A stretch of 64,000 nucleotides of DNA. Source: Ptychodera flava. Lineage: Eukaryota; Hemichordata; Enteropneusta; Ptychoderidae. This document shows, one piece after another, positions 25,882-37,900 of the stretch (position 1 is the stretch's first letter; each line of letters opens with the position of its first letter). The stretch lies in the NCBI RefSeq assembly GCF_041260155.1, contig NC_091940.1, positions 27,841,304-27,905,303 on the forward strand, in the 5' to 3' direction. The position numbers and the translations under genes are program-made. The notes beneath the pieces are model-generated. The model was not told the DNA's origin. It was given only the letters and a program-made list of their open reading frames with translations, and searched no databases.

Positions 25882-26193
25882 CTAAGGTTTGGTAGCATGC
25901 TATGATCAACTAAATTTTATAAGGGCATAAGCTTCCAAGACGTTAAGTCTCCTTCATCAGATGCAAGGGGGAATGAAAAATTGAAGCAGAAAGTGACAGA
26001 AAATTCAGAGTGAAACTTTCACAAAATTCAGTAATTCAGAGTGGACATTTTTACTCTGAATTTTCCGTCGCTTTCAGCTTTAATTTTTCATTCCACCCTT
26101 GCATCTGATAAGGAGACTACACGTCTGTGAAAGCTTATTCTCCGGCAACATTTAGTTGATCATAGCATGCTACCAAAGCTTAGATTAATTCAG
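25882..26193. mobile_element. Inverted-repeat (MITE-like) element inside the CACTA-like element
   Basis: Arms of about 130 bp mirror each other around about 26037. The outer ends are CTAAGGTTTGGTAGCATGC and GCATGCTACCAAAGCTTAG; inner blocks are TCAGATGCAAGGG and CCCTTGCATCTGA. There is no coding sequence. Confidence 0.65.
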
Positions 26194-26639
26194 AAAAAAT
26201 ACAGAAACTTATCAAAATTCAGTTACTGACCCTTGGAGGTTTAAATCTACATTAGAGATGAACTGAGGTTCTCAAGCTAGTTTCCAGACAGCTACCTGTA
26301 CACTCATCTTCTTCATTATCTGTACAACCAGCTTCTGTAACAACTCTTCGATCTTCAGTTAAATCCAACTTTTTACATCCTGAAAATAATGCAACAATAG
26401 GTAATAAGGCGAGATGAGACTTTACATGAAAGACAAGGAGCTGATTAGGTAAAGGAAAAGGGGAGACTTTCATATACAGTGCCTCTTTTCAATACTGTTA
26501 GAAAATATTGGCTTCTTCTTGTCATCAATTGAATAAAATAAAAAAGCCAAACTCTCATATGCTGAAACAATACATTGTATACTCTACTATGTTTAATTGA
26601 TGTTTTACATGCGATTGTCTCTACTAAAAGACATGTGTC

Positions 26640-26786
26640 AGCTGTGATTACGCAGCGGTACTATGCAAGGCGTATCGATCGCGCTCAGGTCAAGGGTTAT
26701 CGCTACAGTTGAGTTGAGATGACCCTTGACCCGAGTGAGATCGATCGATAGGCCATGGCCAAAAGTACCACCGCGTATTCACAGCT
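26640..26786. mobile_element. Small inverted-repeat element (MITE-like)
   Basis: AGCTGTGATTACGC at the left is mirrored by GCGTATTCACAGCT at the right; the arms run about 60 bp to CAAGGGT and ACCCTTG. No target duplication is clear. Confidence 0.55.
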
Positions 26787-27623
26787 AGTTGTTGGTATAC
26801 CAGCCACTGAAAGAAAAAAGCTTTTTTTCACGGAGTTAAGCTATTTCAAAGTACAATACGATTAATTTCGAAGTATAAAAATACAGATGCTTAAAAATCC
26901 TATACCTTTTACTATTTTGGAGAGAAAACTTACCCTTTCTGGTCTTACTCCGTACGATCACGACTTCAGGGTGCGCTTACAAGAAAAAATGTCGCAACTT
27001 CCGTTTTGATGCATCATGGGATAGGAAAAGGCACCAAACTTGAACACCAAGTGTTTAGAAATAGAACGCCTCTTGCACGCCGATGTTAAAAGTAAAACGT
27101 TCATGGTGGTTTTCTGATTTTCTTTTCAAATTTTCAAAATTTCAACACGTAATAAACGTGTAAAATTATTTTGTATACTTTCTTTTTTAGAAAAAACATG
27201 CTTTCAGCAATTGTAGACCTGAAATATTTTTCACTTTAGTGGGAAATTCGTCACACCAAAATCCGTGTACGTTTGTCGGACAGCGAGGCAGTAGTAAATT
27301 TAATATAGCCATTGTAAAGTAAAATAAACAAAAGATTGTTAATTGTTTTACAGTATTGTAAAATTTCTGTGATGCTGAGTTTTTGAACACTTGAAGGAGA
27401 TGGTTGTTAACACTACGTGTTCAGGTTTAGAACATCATTGTTAATAATATGAACACTAGTGTTAACAATATGAACACTAGCCGTTCAAATTTGAACACTG
27501 ACACGTACATTTTGAACGCGTAAAGACGCGTCTAGCGTCCGCTATTTTTACAGTGTGTGGTGTGACCAGAACACCGAACTAAACGCCGAACTATATCCTG
27601 TCTTCGGTTCGGTCATTATCACA

Positions 27624-27925
27624 ATGGACGGTGTTCAAGTAAGAAGCTCTCGCGATCGTGGCAACAATTGGTCACAGGAAGAGATCAGGCTACTAATTTC
27701 AATCTGGAGAGACGAAAACGTCATCCGTATGATGGACGGCACGTCGAGGGATCGGCAAGTGTATGAAGACGTCGCTACCAAGGCCAGGGAGAAGGGACTC
27801 GAGAGGACAGCGGAACAATGCCACCAAAAATCAAACGGTTGCGAGCTCAGTTCAAGTCCGTGTCAGACAACAACCGTCGTGGTGGCAGAGCTAGAAAAAC
27901 GATGCCATTTTACGATGAGTTGTAG
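27624..27925 (+). pseudogene. Myb/SANT-like DNA-binding protein of the PIF/Harbinger element
   Basis: Starts at an ATG (MDGVQVRSS). It runs through the trihelix-type signature NWSQEEIRLLISIWRD, VYEDVATKAREKG and RTAEQCHQK; these conserved Trp, Leu-Leu-Ile-Trp and Arg-Thr-x-x-Gln-Cys positions mark the Myb/SANT-like family. After the Lys codon the frame shifts by one base in an A run. The next frame continues the family pattern (IKRLRAQFKSVSDNNRRGG then PFYDEL). Directly after it a 21-bp unit GGTAGTAAAGGGAAAGCAACT is repeated twice. In Harbinger elements this protein helps the transposase bind DNA; here it is broken and its transposase is missing. Confidence 0.7.
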
Positions 27926-27959
27926 GTAGTAAAGGGAAAGCAACTGGTAGTAAAGGGAA

Positions 27960-29412
27960 AGCAACTCCACACATCGTTCATATTTGGGTTGTTTGCGTTT
28001 TGTGTATGATATTGTGTATAATATAAGTGTATATCATGTTTGGCTGTTTTATGTAAAATGTTGCTTAGCCATGGCGAGACGTACCCGTAATCTACGTGTC
28101 TTGTGTTAATCCACACTGGAGCGGATAGACTACTGTGACACTACGATCCTTTGGCGCTACGTTTCGAAAACAGAGTTTTCTTCATCAGTCGCTTAAATTC
28201 ATTTTTGATTGGTGAGACGTGTTGAATGGTTGATTGTTTTTATTTGGTAATATGTTGTTCCATTTACGTTTGTTAGGGAAGCTAGAATGTCTACTGTTTG
28301 ATCTTGTTGTGTTTGTGTGGGTTCGTGTGAACCTGAGTTTGAGCTATTATAGTTTTTGTGAAGTCTGGCGCTTATAAGTGTGTCGCCTATATTTCTGTTC
28401 CTTCTATATGCGATTATTGGTTGGTTTTGGAACAGTTTTTTAGTGTTTCGTCTTTTTCAAGTTCACTCCAGTTTTATGTCAGGGCTTGCTTGATTTTTGT
28501 CGTGTCGATGTACGGGCTATACGTTGTTATGAAGACTATTGTATTGTTGGTGGCGTTATCTCTTTCTTTTTGTTGTTCAAGCAGTCTTTTCCTGCTTTTA
28601 TGATCTGTCTCTCTGATAATGCGTTCTATTTCATTTTTTTTTATATTGTCGGTCTTGTTATTTTTCACTAAATTTTTTCACTAAATTGTGTGACTTTCTG
28701 TGTAAAATCGGTTTCGTTGTTACGTGTTCTGATGTATCGTAATGTTTCACCTTTGATCAGACCTTTGAATGTTGCTGCCGGATGGCATGAGTTTCTTTGT
28801 AAGAACTGGAAAGTATCTGTTGATTTTGTGTGTGTCTTGATGTCGAGAATATTCTCTTTGTTGTATCGACGACCTTTGTAGATAGTCAGGTCTAAATATA
28901 TGATTTCTTGAGAGGAGCTTTCAAACGAAAATTTGAAAGTAGGAAGCATTTTGTTGATGTTTGATATGAATTCATTGAGTTCGTGTTGTGTTCCGATGAA
29001 AATCAGAAAAACATCGTCCCTGAACCTCAGCCAGGTCGGTATTTGTTGTTTGCATTTCAGTATTATTCTCATTTCTGTCTCGTGAAATGTAATATCTGCT
29101 ATTTCTGGCGAACAACCCCATCGAGATTATTTCCGTGTAAGAGCATCCCCATATTTGCCGGTAGAATTCATCGTTGAATTCAAATGTGTTGTTTATTAAG
29201 ATTATTTCTAGCAGAGCTACCATGTATTTCGTTGGTGGTTACTTGATTATGTAATTGTTTGATGATCTTTCCTGATTTAATGCTCTGCCGACTGATTCAA
29301 TTGCCTCATTATGTGGTGTAGTCGTGAACATGGAAATTACATCCAGTGTTACTAGTGTCGCATTGGCCGGAACTTTGACTGTCTCAATTTTCGGTATAAG
29401 AGTCTGATCTTA
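27960..29412 (-). mobile_element. Penelope-like retroelement fragment, broken
   Basis: The minus strand encodes the C-terminal half of a Penelope-type reverse transcriptase. Signatures are WLRFRDDVFLIFIGTQHELN, YLDLTIYKG, TFQFLQRNSCHPAATFKGLI, GETLRYIR and FITTYSPYI, with the upstream LLEIILINNTFEFND box. It sits inside the right part of the PIF/Harbinger element. Its downstream flank carries a hammerhead-core-like sequence (about 28161-28188). Borders are approximate; the copy is 5'-truncated and broken at several points. Confidence 0.72.
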
Positions 29413-30887
29413 ACATGAAATAGATACCGACATCAGACGGGGCGAGGCTAACAATATTCTCTCCTAGTAAATTTCTTCGTCGAAGGCTTCTCGATTGGTT
29501 GACAGAACACAAAAAGAGCGTAGACAGCAGCTGCATGAACGTTCTCTAGCCAAGATATCGCTGAGGGCGCTTGACCCGAACTAAATTCATACCTTGTGTA
29601 TGACGTGTAAACGTGAGATCGCTTAGATCGCTGATAAGGAATATTTACAGAACGACTAATCAGATTCCCTCAGGTTTAAAAAAATACACGTGTAAACCCA
29701 CCTTATTTTAAGAGAAGACTCGCTGGTGAGTTCGTTGTTGACTTTTTCAAAGTTAATCCGGTGATAATCTGGTGACAGCGTCCACAGATTAGTAATTTAC
29801 CCTTGCTCACCCCGGCGCATTAGGCAATCAAACGCACCAGATAATAGAACCATGGTCCCTCCACTTTGTGGAGGGACCGTGATGCAACATAGTTACAAAA
29901 CTTCGCATAGGAATGTCAAAGGACAAATACGTGACACTGCGAAGGAGAATAAGAAATCGTTACAAAACCAAAGCTAACATGAGACCAAGGCACCAAAGGT
30001 TGGCATTATTCTTTATTGGCAATACATCATAGTCAAACGTATTAAAATTAAAATAAACCACAGCGAGAAGAAACCTGCACCGAGACTAAAACCCCCTACC
30101 CCCGCACCTCGCCCTGGGGACGTAAATTTCTGCAACCCCTGTGGTGTAGGGCGACGAGGCAAATGGGTCAATATTCTAAGTCGCTTACAGGCATTCGACT
30201 AGATGGTTATTGTACAACTTCATTGAACCGAATGGACACATTTGAATACAAAAGAATCGTTTGGTCGTCACGTTGAAGATGCAATGATGAGCATGGCAAT
30301 GATAAATGAGTCCATATTCCATTTCGAGCGTAGAAAGAACGCCAAGTCAAATATACTTTTCTGTAAAGCCACCTCATACGAATTTAACAATCAACAACTA
30401 AATTGTGAGCATGCCTGCCGGTGGAATTTTGAATTCGTTTTAGATTTATAGCGTACCAGAAAATATGGCACCTAATGTTCTCACAGTTAATATCATACAT
30501 GTGAGGATTCAAAATTTGACAGCTCGTAATTTGGAATTCCATAGATTCACATATATGTCATCACATATTAACTTACACAAGTCTATCCGATACGTCTCCG
30601 CTGGCACACACCCTGCAGATGTAGGTTACGCCGCTCTACATGTCAGTAAATGCGTTTCACAATTAATGTAAAGGTAAAGGAGGACGATGTCGGCAATGAC
30701 CTTGTTTCTCCTTCAAAGTACACCCTCTTCAACCTTTGTCCATCAGGAATTACTTTAAATGACTGCTCCACTTAGAGTCGGATATCATATTCCGAACATG
30801 TCACAGCTTATTAGTACTGTAACAACTCAAAGCACACTCGCTAATCGTCTTTGTATTTTTCTTTCATTTTATGCCTTAACCTGTTAT

Positions 30888-30893
30888 AGAGAT

Positions 30894-30945
<52 letters not shown>

Positions 30946-31276
30946 CTTGATTGTGTTCAGGCATCCAGCCCATCACATCAATACAACTTAAACAGATATA
31001 AGAATTACATAAACAGATTGCACCACTATCGTGAATTTGAAGAGAAAATACATATTTATTATCAATATATCAAGGGTTTTTCCTTAGTTCAAAAGCTTCA
31101 TAAGTCAAATTTGCTAAATTACATATAATTTTACTGTCATTACTCATGAAAAGTTTGGTTAAAGTTCGTTGACCTGGGTTTCTAGTCGCACAATTCGGCA
31201 AAAACTGAATGCGTCTAGATTGTGGTAAAGATTACATTCGAACAGAAAATGAAATTTATCTTCAATATAGAGATAC
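30888..31276 (-). mobile_element. Candidate retroposon insertion with (TTG)n tail and 8-bp target duplication
   Basis: A 373-bp segment (30896-31268) bounded by AGAGATAC on both sides (30888-30895 and 31269-31276) and absent from the C copy. On the minus strand it ends in a run of about 16 TTG units. A simple-sequence tail plus a flanking duplication suggest a SINE or truncated LINE. No A or B box or RT sequence was recognised, so the family is unknown. Confidence 0.5.
30896..30947. repeat. (CAA)n microsatellite
   Basis: About 16-17 CAA units at one end of the inserted segment; likely its tail. Confidence 0.9.
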
Positions 31277-33808
31277 AGTGCATAGAGTTGAAGAAAAAAC
31301 AAAGCACAGATAAAAAGCAAAAACTTCACAAACCCGTTGTGATCAATTTAGCGAAGTATTCATGTCTTGGTTTCTCTAAACGAAGCAGGATAAAACTTTC
31401 TAACCTTTTTAGGCTTTCTCTCGCGATTTCTTCTCAAATGTTCATTGAAAGAAACCTTATGAATCTGAGACTCATAGCTATACACATTTAAAAGCCAACA
31501 AAACTTACTTGTCTTTGAATTCTTATCATAAAGAATTCGCCACTTATGAAGTAATGTTTCTTCTATTCTAGTCAATTTTAAACTTACTGATCGTTTACAA
31601 GTAATTTGAAGAGGGCCAATTCATCGAACGATGAGTGAATCATTGCGTTTGACAGTTCTGGCTGCCGTGTTTTGGTTATCGCAGCCGTTGATTGCAGAGT
31701 ATGACTCGTCAAAAGTAGACGGAGAACAACTTCGCAGCAGAGGTAATGATATACGTTATTATAAATCTGACGACAACAGTCTACATGTTTGCTCATACTG
31801 ACGTTGTTAGGATATCGTGATCTATTTACTCAATAATATATGAGACTGCTTGCCCATGCTTCATTCGTCGTGATTTACATAAAATATCACGCTCAGTAGA
31901 TCTGAAGTCGCTATTTATTTAGCAATATTTTCCGAACTAAGTCTAGGAAGAGACCTTCAGTGATCAGCAAAAGGACCTGCGGCTCGCCGTGAGCGGCATT
32001 TGCCGATATCGTGAACTTCGCAAATGTATTTTGACTTGTTTACTTATTATTCAGAGACACAAGATATGACCTGGATTGTAGAGGGACCGTGATATAACTA
32101 ATTTCAACATTACCTTTTCATTATTCCAGAAAGAAGGGCCTTGGGTGACTGTGGCGGTTTTACACTGACACGTCCGGCGAGCTGGCGTCGCCAAACTATC
32201 CTAGTTATTATACCAACGACCAGCATTGCAACTATACTATAAGTGTACCGTTTGATGTGTTCATAGTGGTAGGACTTCTTATTAACATACTTCAGACCAT
32301 AGTTCAAACGGTAGGGTAATTATACGGTAATGCAACTGATTAATTTAAAAAAATCGCAGTCACACTGCCCCATTTTAACAATACACCACACCCAGGGACG
32401 GTATATACACGAGATGTTAACCAGTTGACTCATATGCACGAGGTATAGCGAGTGCATCATTAAGTGCACTGGTCATTCTTGTTTGTTTGCACAGCTCGTT
32501 TTGAACTGCTATAGACCCGGTACATGGCGTTTACTTTCCACTAGCAGTTACCGTAATCAAATCATACCAAATAATTTCACTGCAACATGGCCATACAAGC
32601 TACAGCAGTGACCGTATCAGAATATAAATTCACCGACTGAGACTTTGAATGTATAGTGAAAAAACCGAACCAAACCAAACTGAACGATACCAAAACGTTG
32701 CGAACCCTCTAAACCCTGTTTATGTAACTTCCAACAGTTTATGACGTACACTATTTCCTTTATTCTACTTGCAATATTCCTTAACCAAATGAAAGCAATA
32801 AAACGAAACAGAATAAACATACAACCTATAGTTGTCGTTACATCTTCCACAGGGAATTAACTTTTTGCATTTTATTTTACCTTTTGACGTGGAGCTCCAA
32901 TTCTGACGTTCGACCTCGAGGAAAACGACAAGGATTACGTTGATGTTTATGACGGAGACGTGTACGACTCGCAGTACAGAATAGGAAGGTACTCCGGGAC
33001 AGAAATACCGGGCATTATCCAGTCAACCGCCTCCAGCCTCCTCCTGGTATTCTTTTCCGACGACAGCACAACGGCGCGAGGGTTCTACGCCAAGTACAGC
33101 ACCATGCAAGGTCAAACATCGTACGGACAGTGTGGTGGCGATCACTACACAGACATGGGGTCTTTCACCTCCCCGTCGTACCCTTCGGATTACCCTATGC
33201 ATAGGGAATGTTATTATCTCATCTCCCTGGCAACGGGGAGCACTATAAGAGTAAGATTTTTGTAATTCAGTGGCATGAATCACGGCAAGCGTATAGAGTT
33301 TATGTTCAGGAATTACGAAACAGTCAATGAGGAGAAAGTAAACGATAAAATTAATTTTAAGATCATGACAGGACAACCTGCGATAATAATTAAAGGGGAA
33401 AATCACCAACGCTAATTTTTCATATGTGCTAGCTTTGGTTCCGGAAAAGCCATTTTCACTGTTCATAACTCACTCGATTTTTTACAAAACGCACAAAAAT
33501 AGAGGCTGAATTTGCAGTTTAAGGCTTCATCAACTTAATGTATTTGAATCATGGGAAAAAAGCGCCAAGCTTGGCGCTTTCATCACATACTATAGCGGGG
33601 ACCATCTTCTGATAGCTCATTGTCATTCACGTTCACGCCAGCCTGGGTAACCTTTCCCTTTAAAATAGATAGATTTTATCATTTATGGCTTTATTAGCCT
33701 TTTCCAATTTTCATTTGTGCAAGTCAATTTTCTGTTTATCAAACCCATGTCAAGTGTTTTCCTGGTTAATCCGTACGATGTGTGAACATATGTCTAATAT
33801 CTATCACA

Positions 33809-33813
<5 letters not shown>

Positions 33814-33882
<69 letters not shown>
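33814..33882. repeat. (GA)n tract in the intron before gene B exon 4
   Basis: About 34 GA units ending about 50 bases before the exon 4 acceptor. Gene C has a longer tract at the matching place. Confidence 0.95.
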
Positions 33883-33884
<2 letters not shown>

Positions 33885-34780
33885 GTATTTTGATTAACGA
33901 CTTAGTAAATTGAAATTCTCTGTCTGTTTCAAGCTCGAGTTTCTGGAGTTTGCAACCGAAAGTACTTTTGACTACGTTGAGGTGCACGACGGGAGTGATA
34001 TCCAAGCCACAAGTCTTGGAAAATACAGTGGAACATCTCTACCATCCCCTATCATATCCACGAGTTCCAGTCTCTACATTAAGTTTCGTTCGGACGGAAG
34101 TAATCAGCTCCGAGGTTTCTACGCGGTGTACAGCGTTGCGACTTCCAAGACGTATTCTGGTGAGTTAGAAGGGCAGTAACTTCTTCAAGAACTCCCATTT
34201 CGTCCATTGCGTCTTCGTATAATCTTATATTTTAGCATAGCGTTACCTGCATAGCGTTACCTGCATAGCGTTACCTGTATTTGAACTAACAACAGTGAAC
34301 AATAAAAATTGATGATGGTCAACCCAGCGTCAGGAACGCAATATGGTTACAGATTGAGTGACCACGAAGATAAGGACACCATGCATACACTGTAGATTAT
34401 ATCAGTGACCATGTAAAATGTAACCTTACAACCTCATGCAAACTTCCGAGAAGCATTTAACCTTGAACGATGTTGACCTACGTGAAGTACATTTGATTTT
34501 GTTCCTATTGGTGCTCTACTTCGTGAACTTCTATTTTGATAAAACGGTTGTTATCTACTGCTTCAAACTATAAACATGACTGCAAAACACTATACGAGAA
34601 CTCTGTCTAAATTCACCCTACTCAACTTTACGCCTCCTTCATGAAACCATATCTTTGGTCAAAATGTTAAAATCTAGCAGAATACGGTACGCATCATAAT
34701 CAATTGAATATTATTACTTCGTACTTGATTTAATTTGTGTTATTATTTATAACGCTCTGCTTTAGCATCGAGGACAATAT

Positions 34781-34911
<131 letters not shown>

Positions 34912-37900
34912 GCACCAAGGATAGTAATACTAACTTAAACATTTTCAAAGAAAACATTTGTCAATAATATGAATCCAAAGCACCACTCAAGAACGGGTGA
35001 TATTTTTTGGCAAGTAAATGCCAAAAGGTACAGTTTATGGGATTTTAATGAGGAACATGTACTAACACCCTACTTGACCAAGCATTGGCACAGCATAAAA
35101 CTACTAGCCAGCCAAGGACGATTTTGAAATAGAATAGCAATTTTCTTCTTTATAGTCTGTGGCGATGACTTAGTCTCAGCATACGGAGGCACCATTCAGT
35201 CACACGAATCATATCCTAGCTACTACGACGTCAATCTGCAATGTTCGCTGATAATCCCCATCCAACACTCATTTAACCAAATCTACCTGAGGTTCACCGA
35301 CATAGATTTATTCTATGCACACTCTGAAGGTAGGTTGCGATATCATATGATTTTTTTATCAAAGTGTTTACATCAAATTCCACGACATGGTTCATGTATA
35401 ATGACCGCCACCGTTGTAAAGTGCTCATCGACTTTATAAATGCTTTTGTGTATGACGATTAATTCTCTAGAGACAAGCTGGAGGGCTTCATACGCTAACG
35501 ACAACACTGCTTGTTGGACAACTTTGACAACATTTTGCCAAATCAAGTGCTATCACAGAAAATGTAAATCAGAAAGACTCCAGTAGCAACTTACATACTG
35601 ATCATCTTTGATGTGCTCTTTGTACAAAACTTGAACGTACAGGATTCGATTGCACTGCTGGGTTGCGGTGACATGATGACATTCTTCTCATGAATTCTTT
35701 AACATTGATCTATTTTCCTTTCAAGTTCAAGACTAAATCGTTTGCTCAGACTTTCCGCACAGAAAGTTTAAACTTCCTTATGAATGAAGGATAAAAATCA
35801 GGGGTCACAGTGCAAAATGTGGTCTAGAGTAACAAACTAGTCAACAATGACCACCACTTGAAATTCTAAATTGCCACCATATATCTCTGTTTTTACTCAG
35901 TGAAAAAAAAATAAAAAAAGGAATGCGATAATCCGATGAAAATTTTATTTACTTAATGTGCTTCAAACTTGAGCTCAAACAAGTGTGGGAGACAAAAATA
36001 TACTGTAAAAGTTTGAGCGTAGACAGTATTTTTCGCCCTCGATTGTTCATGGTTTGAGTCGGAGGCGTTTGCATATTTGTTTCCCATCATTGCCATAATT
36101 TCTATTCTGATGTTAAGGTAGTATGCGCCTCGAAAGTGAGAGACTTGTACTCAAACTTTCATCAAGGCACTTTTCAACCATTATCTGTCAAAATCAAAAG
36201 TATATAGAAAAATAGGGGGTAACCGTGCAAATTTTGGTACAGTAACTAGAGAAACAAATTACCGTAGATGTACCGATATTTCAAATTTAAAATGGCCGCC
36301 ATCCCCGTGCTTACTCTTCCAAGTTTCGAAAAACTAAGAAGATAAAAAAAAATGTTATGCAAATAGCTTTAAAATGAGCCTCAACAAGTGGTGGTTTAGA
36401 AAAGAATAATTGTAAAAGTTTGAGGATTTGAATATACGTCCCCAAGGCGCATTCTACACTTCGTCTACTCTTAGACATGCAACATCAATTTCAATAGCCC
36501 GTACCTCTTGCGGCTGGTATTGTTGCAGACTGTAGTGGGTCTGACGTCATCACAGTGACAGACAGCACTGGGACTGTGTCTCACACTATCTGTGACAACG
36601 ACTACCTACCCAGCATCGAGACTCTGGCCGACCTCCCCAGCCTAAACGTGACTTTTGAGAGCACTGGAAGTCACTCAACCTCTTACAAGGGATTCAGCGC
36701 CGTATTTGCCCTCTATTACATTCCGAGTGGTAAGTTGCACATATGTTCTAAGTTCTGTTTTCACTCTCTCGTATGATATTCGTTATATTATGTGTTTGTT
36801 TAGCCAGCCTTACACATTTGCGATGGCTCATTCCGTCCCCAGTCTCTCCTCTCTCACTTCTCTACCTCTCCCTTATAACTTTGAAATTTTTGGTGTGCTC
36901 CAGTGTTTTTAGTCTCTCTACTCCGGTCCTGTCCTTCGTATTATGAGCATTTGGCAAAAATTTAGCGTACACTCTTTCGTTTTGATGGGGAATCGAGTGC
37001 TGATGTGTTCACTGTAAAGACGTTATACAAAGAGCAAAATGCGCACAATATTGAAACCCCCTTATATATAAATATAACTAAGAATTTTCAAGGCCTAAAT
37101 TTCCTTGCGAATGAATTACATGCAACAAAATACAGTCACCCAAGCTTACAATCTGCAGTCAGTAAAATTTTCTGGTTTGATTCTCTGTACTTTTATATAT
37201 CAATGGAACAAATTTATTGTTCAGCTGATAGCAAATAGTCTCGTTTGTACATTCGCCACACAGTGACGACCGGTCCCTCTGATACGAGTGTACGTAACAA
37301 CGGGTATTCACTGATGAGTGAAGTCTACGGCTATTACGAGAAAAGCAACTGTATTATCAATACAGTGGTGTAGTGAACGTTTCATGTCTATTTTTTCTGC
37401 ACAGGACCGTGTCACGAAAACGACTTCGCCTGCTCTAGCGGAAGGTGTATCTCCAATGGCCTGCGATGCGACGGCACCAACCACTGCTCCGACAACTCCG
37501 ACGAAGAGAACTGCTCCGATTCCGAGTCAGGTGCGTGCACGACGGCGTTCTCCAATGATGATGCAGTGAGATACCCAATGTGATGTGATACGCATTAGTC
37601 GTGCGTTACTCGGTCTTGTGGATGAGAGCCGACGCTAATGTGTTATTTTGATCTCGATCTATGAGTCATGAACCTGCTCATTCATTAACCGTCATGATTG
37701 GAAACATTAATTATTTATCTTCTTTAATCAATGCCTGTTCACGTTACAAAAGACTTTCGCCTTTGCGGTGATAGGCAACAGGGATAAGTGAAATCACACT
37801 GGGGTCTAACTATAACCAGAGAGAGATTCACTCTCACATATTTAATCACCACTTCGGAAGAATACGTTTACCGATTCTAGATTCCCTCTTTCATTTACCT

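Larger units (their letters stand above)
24662..27555. mobile_element. CACTA-like (CMC) non-autonomous DNA transposon with subterminal repeats
   Basis: Ends CACTGTAAA (24662) and TTTTTACAGTG (27555) are inverted. TG flanks both sides (24660-24661 and 27556-27557) and fits a 2-bp target duplication. The first 360 bases and the last 190 are packed with short motifs GAACAC, GAACGC, GTGTTC and GCGTTC in both directions, about twenty in the left end alone. Such subterminal arrays are where CACTA-type transposases bind. The interior has no recognisable transposase but holds two smaller inverted-repeat elements. It interrupts the right end of F2. Confidence 0.7.
20740..27560. mobile_element. Fold-back element F2, same family as F1, carrying two further insertions
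   Basis: Ends CCACAGGGTGTTGTC (20740) and GACAACACCC plus TGTGG (24648-24661 continuing at 27558-27560). It is flanked by TGTGA at 20735-20739 and 27561-27565; the direct repeat can be read as 8-9 bp, TGTGACCA. The centre at 21020-21023 separates two almost perfect arms of about 155 bp (20865-21019 and 21024-21176). The right arm is broken by a TTAA-flanked insertion and its last bases by a CACTA-like element. The CAGGG end and possible 8-9 bp duplication would fit hAT- or Mutator-like elements, but no transposase is present. Confidence 0.75.
20564..29702. mobile_element. PIF/Harbinger-like DNA transposon with TTA target duplication, split by later insertions
   Basis: Ends GGGGGTTTACACGTGTG and CACGTGTAAACCCACC are inverted repeats, directly flanked by TTA at 20561-20563 and 29703-29705. 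TWA duplications are the hallmark of PIF/Harbinger. Its own DNA is what remains outside the inner insertions: 20564-20739, about 27561-27955, and about 29415-29702. The middle piece encodes a Myb/SANT-like protein, the second gene such elements carry. No DDE transposase is recognisable, so the copy is non-autonomous or internally deleted. Confidence 0.75.
20212..30136. mobile_element. Fold-back element F1 (outer shell of nested transposons)
   Basis: Left arm 20212-20563 and right arm 29703-30136 are long imperfect inverted repeats of each other. The outer ends are GTTGCAGAAATGTCCGTC and its complement, and a shared block is TTTTAATACRTTTGACTAT. The left arm lacks a piece still present in the right. 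The same family forms F2 at 20740. Together the arms make a nearly loop-less palindrome of about 0.8 kb, interrupted in its centre by a PIF/Harbinger element. It is absent from the corresponding place upstream of gene C, between about 44500 and 44512. No target duplication is readable and the superfamily is unassigned. Confidence 0.75.
30137..31571 (+). other. 5' flank or first intron of gene B (paralogous to 44511-45170 plus 50525-50832)
   Basis: Resumes the B/C homology after the transposon nest, starting TGTAGGGCGACGA. It aligns with the DNA upstream of gene C except for a 373-bp insertion (30896-31268). By the splice-site model it is the 3' part of a long 5'-UTR intron. No coding exon is seen; the small open frames at 30242 and 31222 are not conserved in the C copy. 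Confidence 0.5.

Noticed and set aside
20212-30136. Polinton-type giant element because of the long inverted ends
   Set aside because: No polymerase, integrase or capsid-type genes are present; the length is explained by nested insertions.
36555-36776. Short separate CUB-like protein
   Set aside because: It is exon 6 of gene B read past its splice donor into the intron.
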